Shown here: positions 1 through 12,540 of the stretch, in pieces
Layout: every line of letters begins with the position of its first letter
Numbering within the stretch: position 1 is the first letter of the stretch
Origin: Atherix ibis
Lineage: Eukaryota > Arthropoda > Insecta > Diptera > Athericidae
Reading direction: 5' to 3'
Length of the DNA: 64,000 bases
Assembly: GCA_958298945.1 (NCBI GenBank)
Contig: OY282610.1
Location: 34,355,667-34,419,666 of the forward strand
Notes under the pieces: model-generated
The model's database searches: none
What the model saw: only the letters and a program-made list of their open reading frames with translations
What the model was told of the DNA's origin: nothing
Program-made: the position numbers and the translations under genes

Positions 1-985
1 CAATTATCAGTAATTGTGATCAAAAATTTCAGATGGAATATCCAGAACGATATTTTTTAACCCAAGGCAATATTGAATTTATTATAAATCTTATAATTGG
101 CGTACGGATCATCTCTGTTTCTCGCATATACCAATTTTAGCAAATATGTATACCATAAGTCGGCCAATTAAGTTGTAAAATTGTAAAATGCAAAATCGCT
201 TGAACTCATCATCATTTTAATAATATTTTCTCACGAATACCTACTTTTAAAAAAAAAAAAAAAACATATTTATTTTTCAATTAATGGATTTTTTCTTAAG
301 ATTTTTCTCATCAACAGTATAGTGTGTAAATTTAGCATTAAACTTTGAATATTTTGATTGCAACTCATTACAAATACCAGATCGCGAAGCAATTTCCCTC
401 AATCAACCCATACCATAAGTATACTTCTAAATGCCAGTATATCTCATATAATAATTTTTTCCATTTAAAATAAATATTTTTTATAACCACCTCTGATAAT
501 TGATCTTATAATCATGTAGGCAGCAAAAATATTGTAAAACAAAAACTTTTACTATTAAAAGAATTTGATAACTTTTACGAAATAAAATAAAGGCAAAAAA
601 AAAAGAAACCCAAATAAAAACCAAACGAATTGATTAGAAAAAAAAACCTCCTAGTTTGAAGTGAAAATTAACATTTTGTAATAGTGCGATTTATGTTTCA
701 GTAATCTCGAATAAAGAGCATATATCCATTTATGTGTTGCTATATGGAGAATAATGGCGTATTAGCTGATGAAGGATCATCTACAGTCCAATCAGTTGGA
801 TTTCATGCTGATAAATATAAATTGATTGACAAGTGCGAAATGCCAGTTGCCATAAGTTGGAAGTTTCACTATTCACTGCCATTTATCCAATTTGATTAGC
901 AGCATTAATAATTATTATTATTTCAGTGTTCAACTGTGAATTGCTTTCAGTTACTATTTTGGTTTAAGCTATTCAACTGGGATTT
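1..985. other. AT-rich stretch, no gene seen
   Basis: Very AT-rich DNA with short A and T runs and no reading frame of note on either strand. I recognise no coding domain, RNA gene or transposon end before the mariner relic that follows. Confidence 0.6.
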
Positions 986-2183
986 AATAGAAATCCATTA
1001 TTTTTGCATTAAATTGAAGGTTTTATTTAGCATAGATAGAATGATACGATTTAGGTCAAATATGCACCGTTTTGTTCGATAACTTGTTGCCATTTTGGAG
1101 GTAATTTTATAATGCCTCTCTTCCCTATTGGCAAAAAACTGGAACAGTCGATTTTCACAATCTTCTCGTGAGGCGAATTTTTCACCTGCAAAATCATTCG
1201 TCATAGACAGGAAGAGGTGGTAATCACTTGGTGCCATTTCCAAACTATAAGGTGGATGCATAAGAACATCCCAAACAAGGTCCCGGAACTCCTGGCGAGT
1301 CACTATCGATGTATGTGGCCTGGTGTTGTCCTGATGGAACACAATTCCTCTCCTATTGACCAAAGCTGGCCGCTTCTGGGCGATTGCTTCTTTCAGACGG
1401 TCCAATTGTTGACAGTATAGGTCCGAATTAATAGTTCGGCCGTAGGGGAGCAGCTCATAGTAGATGATTCCCTGCCAGTCCCACCAAACACATAGCAAAA
1501 CCTTCCTGGCTGTCAATCTTGGCTTGATCACCATTTGCGCCGGGTGACCGCGATTTGACCACGACCGTTGGCGTAAGTGACCCACTTTTCATCACCAGTA
1601 ACCATCCGCTTCAGAAATGGATCAATATTGTTGCGATTCAGCAGCGATTCGCAGATGGAAATTCGGTCCATGAGGTTTTTTTTGCGACAACTCGTGTGTC
1701 ACCCATACATCGAGCTTCTTTTTGTATCCAGCCTTATTTGAGTGGTTCCAAACGGTTTTTTGTGCAATGTTAAGCTCCTGGGCAATCGAAACAGTGCTTA
1801 CGTGACGATCGGACATGACGATTTCCATTATTTTATCGACATTTTCGACAATTGGCCTTCCAGAGCGTGGTGCATCTTTGACATCAAAATTACCGGAACG
1901 GAATCGACGAAATCAAAATTGCGCGTGGTTGGCTATTATTTTTTCAGCTGCATGGCTTGCGTTTTCGCCTTTATCGAAGAAAATCTGTAAAATATGGCGT
2001 ATTTTCTCTTTGTTGGTGTCCAAAAAATACTGAGTCAAGTTATCATAAAACTGTATCAGAAGCTTTTTTAGTACAAAATCTTATCTTTTTAACGCCATCT
2101 AGTGCCAACCGATCACACTTTTACAACGGGAGATACAGGCTCCTAAAGCCATCTATTGGCAAAATAATGGATTACTTTTTACT
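986..2183 (-). mobile_element. Decayed mariner element (Tc1/mariner transposase relic)
   Basis: A mariner-type cut-and-paste transposase is readable on the minus strand in several frames. The C-terminal 195 codons (998-1585) are open and contain the second catalytic block (HQDNTRPH) and the third (APSDYHLF). The N-terminal part continues through 1622-1828 in another frame (LDVWVTHELSQKK) and towards about 2040 with more breaks. The block carrying the first catalytic Asp (VTGDEKWVTY) is readable near 1585-1620 after a frameshift. The two ends look like inverted repeats: ATCCATTATTTTTGC near 993 against the complement of GCAAAATAATGGAT near 2159. Several frameshifts make it inactive. The outer limits are good to a few bases only. 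Confidence 0.8.
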
Positions 2184-2436
2184 ACATCTTATATTATGAA
2201 TTAGTAGCAGTTGCAGTTTTACTGAAATTGTATTATAGAAAAATCTTCCATCTTTGAGTCACTTTGTTTTGAAAGAGAATAAAAATAAAAAAATTCATTT
2301 AGTTGAAAATTGTTCATCTTTTATATTGTTTTCGATTATTGAATTAAATAAATAATTTGTAGTAAAGTATTTGTATATTATTATGAGGTATTTGCATCTT
2401 TTGCATTTTTTTTTTAAAATTTAAATAAAAAATTCG

Positions 2437-2823
2437 CAGGGCATCATTTTTATCGACTACTTGGAAAAAGGAAAAACAATAACAGGAGCGTATTACGCGT
2501 CGTTATTGCAACGGTTGAGCGAGGAAATCAAAGAGAAACGCCCCCATCTGAAGAAGAAAAAAATCCTCTTGCATCAGGACAATGCGCGTGTGCACACCTA
2601 CGCTGTTTCCATGGCCAAAATTGTGGAATTGAGAATGGAATTGTTGCAGCATCCCGCTTATACACCAGATTTGGCCCCGAGTGACTATTTTCTTTTCCCC
2701 AATCTGAAAAAATGGAAAAAGTGTATAGATCTAAAAGGAGATTATGTTGAAAAATAAAAAAATATTTTTTTAAAAAAACCGTTTTTTTCCATCTTTTTCT
2801 AAGGACTTATTGAACGACCCTCG
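2437..2823 (+). mobile_element. Mariner fragment (irritans-like), internally deleted
   Basis: This is a 3' piece of the same mariner family as the copy at 14239-15235. It starts inside the transposase at the block reading FIDYLEKGKTI, keeps the second catalytic block (HQDNARVH) and the third (APSDYFLF), and ends with the same terminal sequence (CTAAGGACTTATTGAACGAC). Compared with that copy it lacks roughly 45 codons between the LKKW and KCID segments, so the reading frame 2461-2757 jumps straight into the C-terminal residues GDYVEK. It has no 5' half and no left inverted repeat. It is a dead deletion derivative. Confidence 0.85.
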
Positions 2824-4439
2824 TAGTAAAATAATAAAAGTAAACTGATTTTAGATTGTAGAAGAAAATGATATGAAATTAAACAAAATATTTCTGTTAA
2901 TAATAATATAATCCAATTGATAGCGTATTTTGGTAAAATTTTTGTAGCATATACCATAAATTTCAATATTATTTAATAAAATGCTACTTTAATAAAGCAC
3001 TAAAAGCAAAAATATAAAAGAAGGTCGAAGATATTAAAGTAAGTAGCAGAATGATGTTTTCCAACAAAAACGGCGGAGCATGGTAGATAGTGGCATGAAA
3101 TGAATTAAATATAATTTTATTGTATAAAATAAAGAAAATTTAATCGAATGAAATTATTTGTTTATTTCATATTCATAAATACAAAAATTACAACGAAGAA
3201 AAAAAAATTTTGTTTTTAATCATAGTTTAGAAAAATAACATTTTTTTTCCCCTGAGAAACTTTAAAACCTGAATTGAGGTTAGTGAATTTTTTTTTGTAG
3301 TTCATATTAGTTATAAAATGAATAAAATATAATTTAATAAAAGTTACTATACCGAAAAAATAAATTTTCGTTATCAAAACTACAATAATTATTGTTAGTT
3401 AAGATAAATTTATCTGTAATAAATTATTCAAACATATTTTATTATTTATAATTATTTAGTATAGAAAATAAAATTTAGAAATGAAAAGAAACAGAAAAAT
3501 ATAGTCAAAATAATTTATACCATGAAAAATAATGAAAACAAAAATTTTTTCCTTTAACTATCGACCGACCACCACATACACAACCATTATAACTGACTGG
3601 GTGAGGTTAGTATAAAAAAATTTGCATATGAAAGATTATTTGATGAATATGAGTAATATAAAAAAAAAATTAACATAATTTAGGTCTCGGCAACTCTGTT
3701 TTAGATACCTCGCCTATTGCGATCGAACACAGAATGAGCTACAATAGTTAGCAGAAATTCAACAATGACTATACGACTAGTAGCAATTAGTTGATATTAT
3801 TTTTAATGTTACCGACATTATAAGGCGAATAAAAAAAAAACCATCATTTTAATTGGCACTTCTTATAAGATGCAAAAACGAAACAAAAATTATTTAAAAA
3901 TATCGTTTCAGTTATTTGTGATGAACATAACTGCTTGGAAACAATCAGAAAATGAATTAAACTCGAACAAATTCAAATGTTTAATGGCAGTAGCAAAGTT
4001 CACGAAACCAAACAGAAAAATTTAGTCCTTGAAGTAATTTTAGATATTTTTGGTCTGAAAAAAATACCAAGACCAGAGCAGATTTTCATATTTTGTAAGC
4101 AGATAAAAAAACGGTCTTATTACTTGTTCGAATGTTACCGCATACACGTAGTATATTCAGGTCGCGTGGGATGCACTCATACAATATATACTCTGCCCTA
4201 AGGAAAGAAATAAAATTCAGTCAATCTAATGGTCATAAGGTATGCTTCTGTTCGACGACCCTAAAACTGTAGGTAGTCTTGTCGAAGACTACTAGTCTGA
4301 AAAGCAATGAAATAATGTCATTGGCAACACCGTTTCCAAAATCCCAATCACGAGATGTTAATGCAGACTGTATTGGGTAATTTGCATCAAAATCGATTAT
4401 TAATTTATGTCAATCTTGTAGTGTATCTGATTTGTCAAT
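2824..4439. other. No gene recognised; one perfect short hairpin
   Basis: AT-rich spacer. A 74-codon open frame at 3977-4201 (+) resembles nothing I know and has no gene-like context, so I treat it as chance. GTAGTCTT and AAGACTAC form a perfect 8-bp inverted repeat with a 4-base loop at 4273-4292; no function is implied. Confidence 0.5.
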
Positions 4440-5957
4440 GATCGCCTTCCCTCCCCACCAAAAAGATTCCATGAAAATCCCGGGTATCTCAATTGCCCTG
4501 AGAGTAAGATGGAATCTTCAAATTAACAATGCTGTTCACCAAATTAACACCATTTTCCGAATGGTTAAAATTTTAGTCAGAAGCAAAAGTAAGGTAAGAC
4601 AAAATGAGGTAATTAGAGTAACTAACGCCCTTTTTGATGGATCCTGACTCTATTTCCTCACTATATGTGTCAGTATGCCAATAGCAGGGAAAAGGTAGTG
4701 TTGCATTAGACTGGCCAGTGGAGAACATTCCACATATCCGGTGGAATCCATACTGATAGAAACTGGTCTTAAAAAAGATCACCTAAATTTAATTTACAAT
4801 AACCTATGCCTTTCAAATTACCCCCCCCCCCACACACACACACACACACTTTAATCAAAAACATTATCATCGCCCACAGTTCAAAAAGTAATTCATCATC
4901 GCTATCCTTATTAATATCCCACATTGAAAACAATTCATCCATCCTCCCCATGGTTTTCTAAACTTCCCTTCCACACCTAGATTGGAAACCATGGTTGGGA
5001 GCAAAGTTGAAATTGTTTGCTTCTCTTGATAGGCTTAAGAAGGCTAGTACTGATCCATCCACATATAGAAAACTTTTCCTTGAATAGTTGGACGGATTAA
5101 AAGATCATCGACTGTTCTTTACGAATGCCGCCACCGACGCCGATACTATATCTTTTTCGGTCGTTGAAATTTTTGGCTACAGCACCCGCGCAATATGTAG
5201 TAGAATCTTTCCTTATAAGGCAGCTCCATATTACTGGGAGCTGTGGACCATCAAAACGGCAATTGAAATTGCGACCAATATCCCCAGCCAACAGGGCGTT
5301 ATTATTTTTAACGACAGCCTTGCCGCCCTTAAGGCATTTTGTGGCCCATCGAGTGACCCAGTACTTAGCGGAATTCGTCATAGCCTACAATAGGAGTGTC
5401 GAGTTGGAATGGGTGGCAGGGCATGTGAGAATTGTGGGTAATGATAGTGCTGACAAGTTGGCTGGAGAAACACTCCACCGACCAGTGATCACAGTCATTC
5501 CCAATTTACCTCGCCTACTAACAGAATGGAAGCTAAAACTATTAGCCATCCGCAGACACGATTACTGGACCAATAGTGACACTTTTTAGTCGACTCATTA
5601 GATAATCACAGTCTATTCAACATCCATACCGAAATTCTGGGCGCGGAAGCTGATTAGACATATTGCTCTTACTCATAACTTCTTTTTTGGCAACACCAAT
5701 CGTCTCTTATGCCAATCCTGTGGCACCCATTTCACTATATCATAACCAAGAATTACTTCGCAAGCAGGATTCATTCCCTAGTTCCCTATTTGAACTTCTA
5801 CAATATACACATCTGCTTCACAAAATATAACAAAATTCTCAATATTCCATACTACTAATCACAGATAACTTCCCACACATACTATGAAGTCGTCAAATGG
5901 TCTCACGGTCGTGGCGTTATGAAGTGGTAAGGGACCTTACAAATAACAACAACAACA
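4440..5957 (+). mobile_element. Non-LTR retrotransposon relic with RNase H (I-like)
   Basis: The region reads, with frameshifts, as the C-terminal part of a LINE polyprotein. The end of the reverse transcriptase is visible at about 4470-4610 (RVRWNLQINNAVHQI, then MVKILVRS) and its thumb-like segment at about 4690-4770 (IRLASGEHST, PVESILIETGL). An RNase H domain follows at about 5085-5590: an active-site Glu block (YYWELWTIKTAIE), the Asp block (FNDSLAALKAF), then after a frameshift the C-terminal block WVAGHVRIVGNDSADKLAGE. A segment with LTHNFFFGNTNRLLCQSCGTH follows near 5660-5735, and a short AAC-repeat tail lies near 5938-5957. The 5' half, including the endonuclease and the catalytic RT motif, is missing. 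RNase H after RT is known for the I, R1, LOA and related clades; I-like is my best guess. Confidence 0.75.
4821..4850. repeat. C11 run followed by (CA)n microsatellite
   Basis: Eleven C residues run directly into about nine CA dinucleotides. The repeat sits inside the LINE relic and interrupts its reading frame, so it expanded after the element died. Confidence 0.9.
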
Positions 5958-6939
5958 ATTGATGCCAATCGATGATTTCATATCGTCTATTTTAGATCTG
6001 ATATAGTCCAACGTAAAGGTTGCATCGCCCACCAATTTCGCTTTTAAAGTTTCACTTTCTATCATCAGTAATCGAACAATTTCCACTTTTGATGCAAGCA
6101 CAACAAAAAATAAATAATGAAGTGATTTCTTTCTAATCCCATTATTAATCCTGCAAACTACTTTATTTACTATCACTTGGTTGCATAAAATAGATTTTTT
6201 TAATAAATCGTGGACTTAATACGAGAATCCTTCGATGCCGTTTCACTAATCGTACAGCAAAAAATTTTCAATATTTTGTTCACTGAGACTAAATTGTATT
6301 AACCGATGACTGCCAATAAATATTAATAATTTTAATAATAAGTAAATTGAAATTAATTAAATATTTATAAAGGAAAAACAAATCAATTTTAAATTATTAA
6401 AAACCAAGTATGTACCACTTAAGAACTTAATCTTTATAACTTTTAGATTCTTAAGAATCTTTTCAAAATTTTTATTATTTATTATAAAATATTGTGTAGT
6501 TATTATACAAGAAAAAAATGGTTATCCTGTAAAATATTTACATGCACATTTTTCAGGAATAAACAATATAATTTCTCTTTAATAAAAATTTTCAAACAAT
6601 ATATTGCTTACATTTAATATTGTTTGCAAATGGATGACATGTGACTTTTTGCAGGACTCGAAACCTTTGGAGGTAAATTTAAATAATTTTTTTCGAATAT
6701 TCGGTGGCCAATTGACATCTCGGAGGACAATTGACATCACCAAATCTCGAAATTACAGATCCTTTGAACTTTTCTTATAATAAAGCTAATAAAATTTCCA
6801 TTTTGTGTAGCTCTTGATATCGTCTTATTTAAAGTACATAAAACTATACAATATAACTTCCTTCCAAAGAATGTCGGTTATCATGCGTTATTAGCGCTCA
6901 AAATTGATAGTAATAATCTCACCTTTTTTATTTGCAAAT
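5958..6939. other. No gene recognised before the satellite array
   Basis: AT-rich DNA without coding signal. The segment at about 6650-6770 is less AT-rich and has a short direct repeat (CAATTGACATC twice). A T-loop-like GGTTTCGAGTCC on the minus strand near 6655 has no matching tRNA body. Confidence 0.5.
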
Positions 6940-9900
6940 AAATGATAGCTTCAGACTGAAATGCCTATCGGGCAGTCACTTTTCGTAAATACAATGGCTT
7001 TTCTATAATAACATGTGGGTTTTTAGTACTCCAAATATGGAAAAAATTTCTTATATGGATATCGTGTGAGAAGCGAACCTCATTATTGAAGAAAATATAT
7101 CGTGATATCTTCAGACTGAAATGACTATCGGGCAGTCACTTTTCGCAAATACAATGGCTTTTCTATAATGACATGTGGTTTTTTAGTACTCCATATATGG
7201 AAAAAATTTCTTATTTGGATATCATGCGAGAAGCGAGCCTCATTATTGAATAAAATATATCGTGATACCTTCAGACTGAAATGCATATCGGGCAGTCACT
7301 TTTCGCAAATACAATGGCTTTTCTATAATAACATGTGGGTTTTTAGTACTCCATATATGGAAAAAATTTCTTATATGGATATCGTGTGAGAAGCGAACCT
7401 CATTATTGAATAAAATATATCGTGATATCTTCAGACTGAAATGAATATCGGGCAGTCACTTTTCGCAAATACAATGGCTTTTCTATAATGACATGTGGTT
7501 TTTTAGTACTCCATATATGGAAAAAAAATTTTATTTGGATATCGTGTGAGAAGCGAGCCTCATTAATGAATAAAATATATCGTGATACCTTCAGACTGAA
7601 ATGCCAATCGGACAGTCACTTTTCGCAAACACAATGGCTTTTCTATAATAACATGTGGGTTTTTAGTACTCCATATATGGAAAAAATTTCTTATTTGGAT
7701 ATCGTGCGAGAAGCGAACCTCATTATTGAATAAAATATATCGTGATATCTTCAGACTGAAATGACTATCGGGCAGTCACTTTTCGCAAATACAATGGCTT
7801 TTCTATAATGACATGTGGTTTTTTAGTACTCCATATATGGAAAAAATTTCTTATTTGGATATCGTGTGAGAAGCGAGCCTCATTAATGAATAAAATATAT
7901 CGTGATACCTTCAGACTGAAATGCCAATCGGACAGTCACTTTTCGCAAACACAATGGCTTTTCTATAATAACATGTGGGTTTTTAGTACTCCATATATGG
8001 AAAAAATTTCTTATTTGGATATCGTGCGAGAAGCGAGCCTCATTATTGAATAAAATATATCGTGATACCTTCAGACTGAAATGCCAATCGGACAGTCACT
8101 TTTCGCAAACACAATGGCTTTTCTATAATAACATGTGGGTTTTTAGTACTCCATATATGGAAAAAATTTCTTATATGGATATCGTGTGAGAAGCGAACCT
8201 CATTATTGAATAAAATATATCGTGATATCTTCAGACTGAAATGAATATCGGGCAGTCACTTTTCGCAAATACAATGGCTTTTCTATAATGACATGTGGTT
8301 TTTTAGTACTCCATATATGGAAAAAATTTCTTATATGGATATCGTGTGAGAAGCGAACCTCATTATTGAATAAAATATATCGTGATATCTTCAGACTGAA
8401 ATGAATATCGGGCAGTCACTTTTCGCAAATACAATGGCTTTTCTATAATGACATGTGGTTTTTTAGTACTCCATACATGGAAAAAATTTCTTATTTGGAT
8501 ATCATGCGAGAAGCGAGCCTCATTATTGATTAAAATATATCGTGATACCTTCAGACTGAAATGCATATCGGGCAGTCACTTTTCGCAAATACCATGGCTT
8601 TTCTATAATAACATGTGGGTTTTTAGTACTCCATATATGGAAAAAATTTCTTATATGGATATCGTGTGAGAAGCGAACCTCATTATTGAATAAAATATAT
8701 CGTGATATCTTCAGACTGAAATGAATATCGGGCAGTCACTTTTCGCAAATACAATGGCTTTTCTATAATGACATGTGGTTTTTTAGTACTCCATACATGG
8801 AAAAAATTTCTTATTTGGATATCATGCGAGAAGCGAGCCTCATTATTGATTAAAATATATCGTGATACCTTCAGACTGAAATGCATATCGGGCAGTCACT
8901 TTTCGCAAATACAATGGCTTTTCTATAATAACATGTGGGTTTTTAGTACTCCAAATATGGAAAAACTTTCTTATATGGATATCGTGTGAGAAGCGAACCT
9001 CATTATTGAAGAAAATATATCGTGATATCTTCAGACTGAAATGACTATCGGGCAGTCACTTTTCGCAAATACAATGGCTTTTCTATAATGACATGTGGTT
9101 TTTTAGTACTCCATATATGGAAGAAATTTCTTATTTGGATATCATGCGAGAAGCGAGCCTCATTATTGAATAAAATATATCGTGATACCTTCAGACTGAA
9201 ATGCATATCGGGCAGTCACTTTTCGCAAATACAATGGCTTTTCTATAATAACATGTGCGTTTTTAGTACTCCATATATGGAAAAAATTTCTTATATGGAT
9301 ATCGTGTGAGAAGCGAACCTCATTATTGAATAAAATATATCGTGATATCTTCAGACTGAAATGAATATCGGGCAGTCACTTTTCGCAAATACAATGGCTT
9401 TTCTATAATGACATGTGGTATTTTAGTACTCCATACATGGAAAAAATTTCTTATTTGGATATCATGCGAGAAGCGAGCCTCATTATTGATTAAAATATAT
9501 CGTGATACCTTCAGACTGAAATGCATATCGGGTAGTCACTTTTCGCAAATACAATGGCTTTTCTATAATAACATGTGGGTTTTTAGTACTCCATATATGG
9601 AAAAAATTTCTTATATGGATATCGTGTGAGAAGCGAACCTCATTATTGAATAAAATATATCGTGATATCTTCAGACTGAAATGAATATCGGGCAGTCACT
9701 TTTCGCAAATACAATGGCTTTTCTATAATGACATGTGGTTTTTTAGTACTCCATACATGGAAAAAATTTCTTATTTGGATATCATGCGAGAAGCGAGCCT
9801 CATTATTGATTAAAATATATCGTGATACCTTCAGACTGAAATGCATATCGGGCAGTCACTTTTCGCAAATACAATGGCTTTTCTATAATAACATGTGGGT

Positions 9901-12540
9901 TTTTAGTACTCCATATATGGAAAAAATTTCTTATATGGATATCGTGTGAGAAGCGAACCTCATTATTGAATAAAATATATCGTGATATCTTCAGACTGAA
10001 ATGAATATCGGGCAGTCACTTTTCGCAAATACAATGGCTTTTCTATAATGACATGTGGTTTTTTAGTACTCCATACATGGAAAAAATTTCTTATTTGGAT
10101 ATCATGCGAGAAGCGAGCCTCATTATTGATTAAAATATATCGTGATACCTTCAGACTGAAATGCATATCGGGCAGTCACTTTTCGCAAATACAATGGCTT
10201 TTCTATAATAACATGTGGGTTTTTAGTACTCCAAATATGGAAAAACTTTCTTATATGGATATCGTGTGAGAAGCGAACCTCATTATTGAAGAAAATATAT
10301 CGTGATATCTTCAGACTGAAATGACTATCGGGCAGTCACTTTTCGCAAATACAATGGCTTTTCTATAATGACATGTGGTTTTTTAGTACTCCATATATGG
10401 AAAAAATTTCTTATTTGGATATCATGCGAGAAGCGAGCCTCATTATTGAATAAAATATATCGTGATACCTTCAGACTGAAATGCATATCGGGCAGTCACT
10501 TTTCGCAAATACAATGGCTTTTCTATAATAACATGTGCGTTTTTAGTACTCCATATATGGAAAAAATTTCTTATATGGATATCGTGTGAGAAGCGAACCT
10601 CATTATTGAATAAAATATATCGTGATATCTTCAGACTGAAATGAATATCGGGCAGTCACTTTTCGCAAATACAATGGCTTTTCTATAATGACATGTGGTT
10701 TTTTAGTACTCCATACATGGAAAAAATTTCTTATTTGGATATCATGCGAGAAGCGAGCCTCATTATTGATTAAAATATATCGTGATACCTTCAGACTGAA
10801 ATGCATATCGGGCAGTCACTTTTCGCAAATACAATGGCTTTTCTATAATAACATGTGGGTTTTTAGTACTCCATATATGGAAAAAATTTCTTATATGGAT
10901 ATCGTGTGAGAAGCGAACCTCATTATTGAATAAAATATATCGTGATATCTTCAGACTGAAATGAATATCGGGCAGTCACTTTTCGCAAATACAATGGCTT
11001 TTCTATAATGACATGTGGTTTTTTAGTACTCCATATATGGAAAAAAAATTTTATTTGGATATCGTGTGAGAAGCGAGCCTCATTAATGAATAAAATATAT
11101 CGTGATACCTTCAGACTGAAATGCCAATCGGACAGTCACTTTTCGCAAACACAATGGCTTTTCTATAATAACATGTGGGTTTTTAGTACTCTATATATGG
11201 AAAAAATTTCTTATTTGGATATCGTGCGAGAAGCGAACCTCATTATTGAATAAAATATATCGTGATATCTTCAGACTGAAATGACTATCGGGCAGTCACT
11301 TTTCGCAAATACAATGGCTTTTCTATAATGACATGTGGTTTTTTAGTACTCCATATATGGAAAAAATTTCTTATTTGGATATCGTGTGAGAAGCGAGCCT
11401 CATTAATGAATAAAATATATCGTGATACCTTCAGACTGAAATGCCAATCGGACAGTCACTTTTCGCAAACACAATGGCTTTTCTATAATAACATGTGGGT
11501 TTTTAGTACTCCATATATGGAAAAAATTTCTTATTTGGATATCGTGCGAGAAGCGAGCCTCATTATTGAATAAAATATATCGTGATACCTTCAGACTGAA
11601 ATGCCAATCGGACAGTCACTTTTCGCAAACACAATGGCTTTTCTATAATAACATGTGGGTTTTTAGTACTCCATATATGGAAAAAATTTCTTATATGGAT
11701 ATCGTGTGAGAAGCGAACCTCATTATTGAATAAAATATATCGTGATATCTTCAGACTGAAATGAATATCGGGCAGTCACTTTTCGCAAATACAATGGCTT
11801 TTCTATAATGACATGTGGTTTTTTAGTACTCCATATATGGAAAAAATTTCTTATTTGGATATCGTGTGAGAAGCGAACCTCATTATTGAATAAAATATAT
11901 CGTGATATCTTCAGACTGAAATGACTATCGGGCAGTCACTTTTCGCAAATACAATGGCTTTTCTATAATGACATGTGGTTTTTTAGTAGTCCATATATGG
12001 AAAAAATTTCTTATTTGGATATCGTGCGAGAAGCGAGCCTCATTATTGAATAAAATATATCGTGATACCTTCAGACTGAAATGCCAATCGGGCAGTCACT
12101 TTTCGCAAATACAATGGCTTTTCTTTAATAACATGTGGGTTTTTAGTACTCCATATATGGAAAAAATTTCTTATTTGGATATCGTGCGAGAAGCGAGCCT
12201 CATTATTGAATAAAATATATCGTGATACCTTCTAACTGAAATGCCTATCGGGCAGTCACTTTTCGTATATACAATGGCTTTTCTAAAATGCCATGTGGGT
12301 TTTTAGTACTCCATATATGGAAAAAAATTCTTATTTGGATATCGTGCGAGAAGCGAACCTCATTATTGAATAAAATATATCGTGATACCTTCAGACTGAA
12401 ATGCCAATCGGGCAGTCACTTTTCGCAAATACAATGGCTTTTCTATAATAACATTTGGGTTTTTTATACTCCATATATGGAAAAAATTTCTCATTTGGAT
12501 ATCGTGTGAGAAGCGAACCTCATTATTGAATAAAATATAT
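6940..12540. repeat. 160-bp satellite array, about 35 monomers with higher-order structure
   Basis: A 160-bp unit is repeated head to tail about 35 times without interruption. Two monomer types alternate. One has AATAACATGTGGGTTTTT and is usually preceded by CGTGATACCT; the other has AATGACATGTGGTTTTTT and is usually preceded by CGTGATATCT. This gives a 320-bp dimer. Diagnostic variants show longer periods. GTGCGTTTTT at 9256 and 10536, and AAAAACTTTC at 8961 and 10241, are each exactly 1280 bp apart. An eight-A variant at 7521 and 11041 is 3520 bp apart (22 monomers). The alternation slips to A-A-B-B near 7.92-8.5 and 11.44-11.9 kb. Frames of 67-81 codons recur in every dimer on both strands; they are by-products of a repeat length that is not a multiple of three and are not genes. 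Confidence 0.97.

Noticed and set aside
5097..5381. 94-codon minus-strand frame
   Set aside because: Antisense of the RNase H region of the LINE relic.
6645..6670. tRNA T-loop-like GGTTTCGAGTCC on the minus strand
   Set aside because: No matching D arm, anticodon arm or acceptor stem upstream.
7168..12509. Repeated 67-81 codon frames on both strands in the 160-bp array
   Set aside because: They recur once per dimer, arise from the repeat length, lack start context and differ only as the satellite varies; not genes.
6940..12540. Regular array considered as CRISPR
   Set aside because: The units are contiguous 160-bp monomers with no unique spacers, in a eukaryotic genome.
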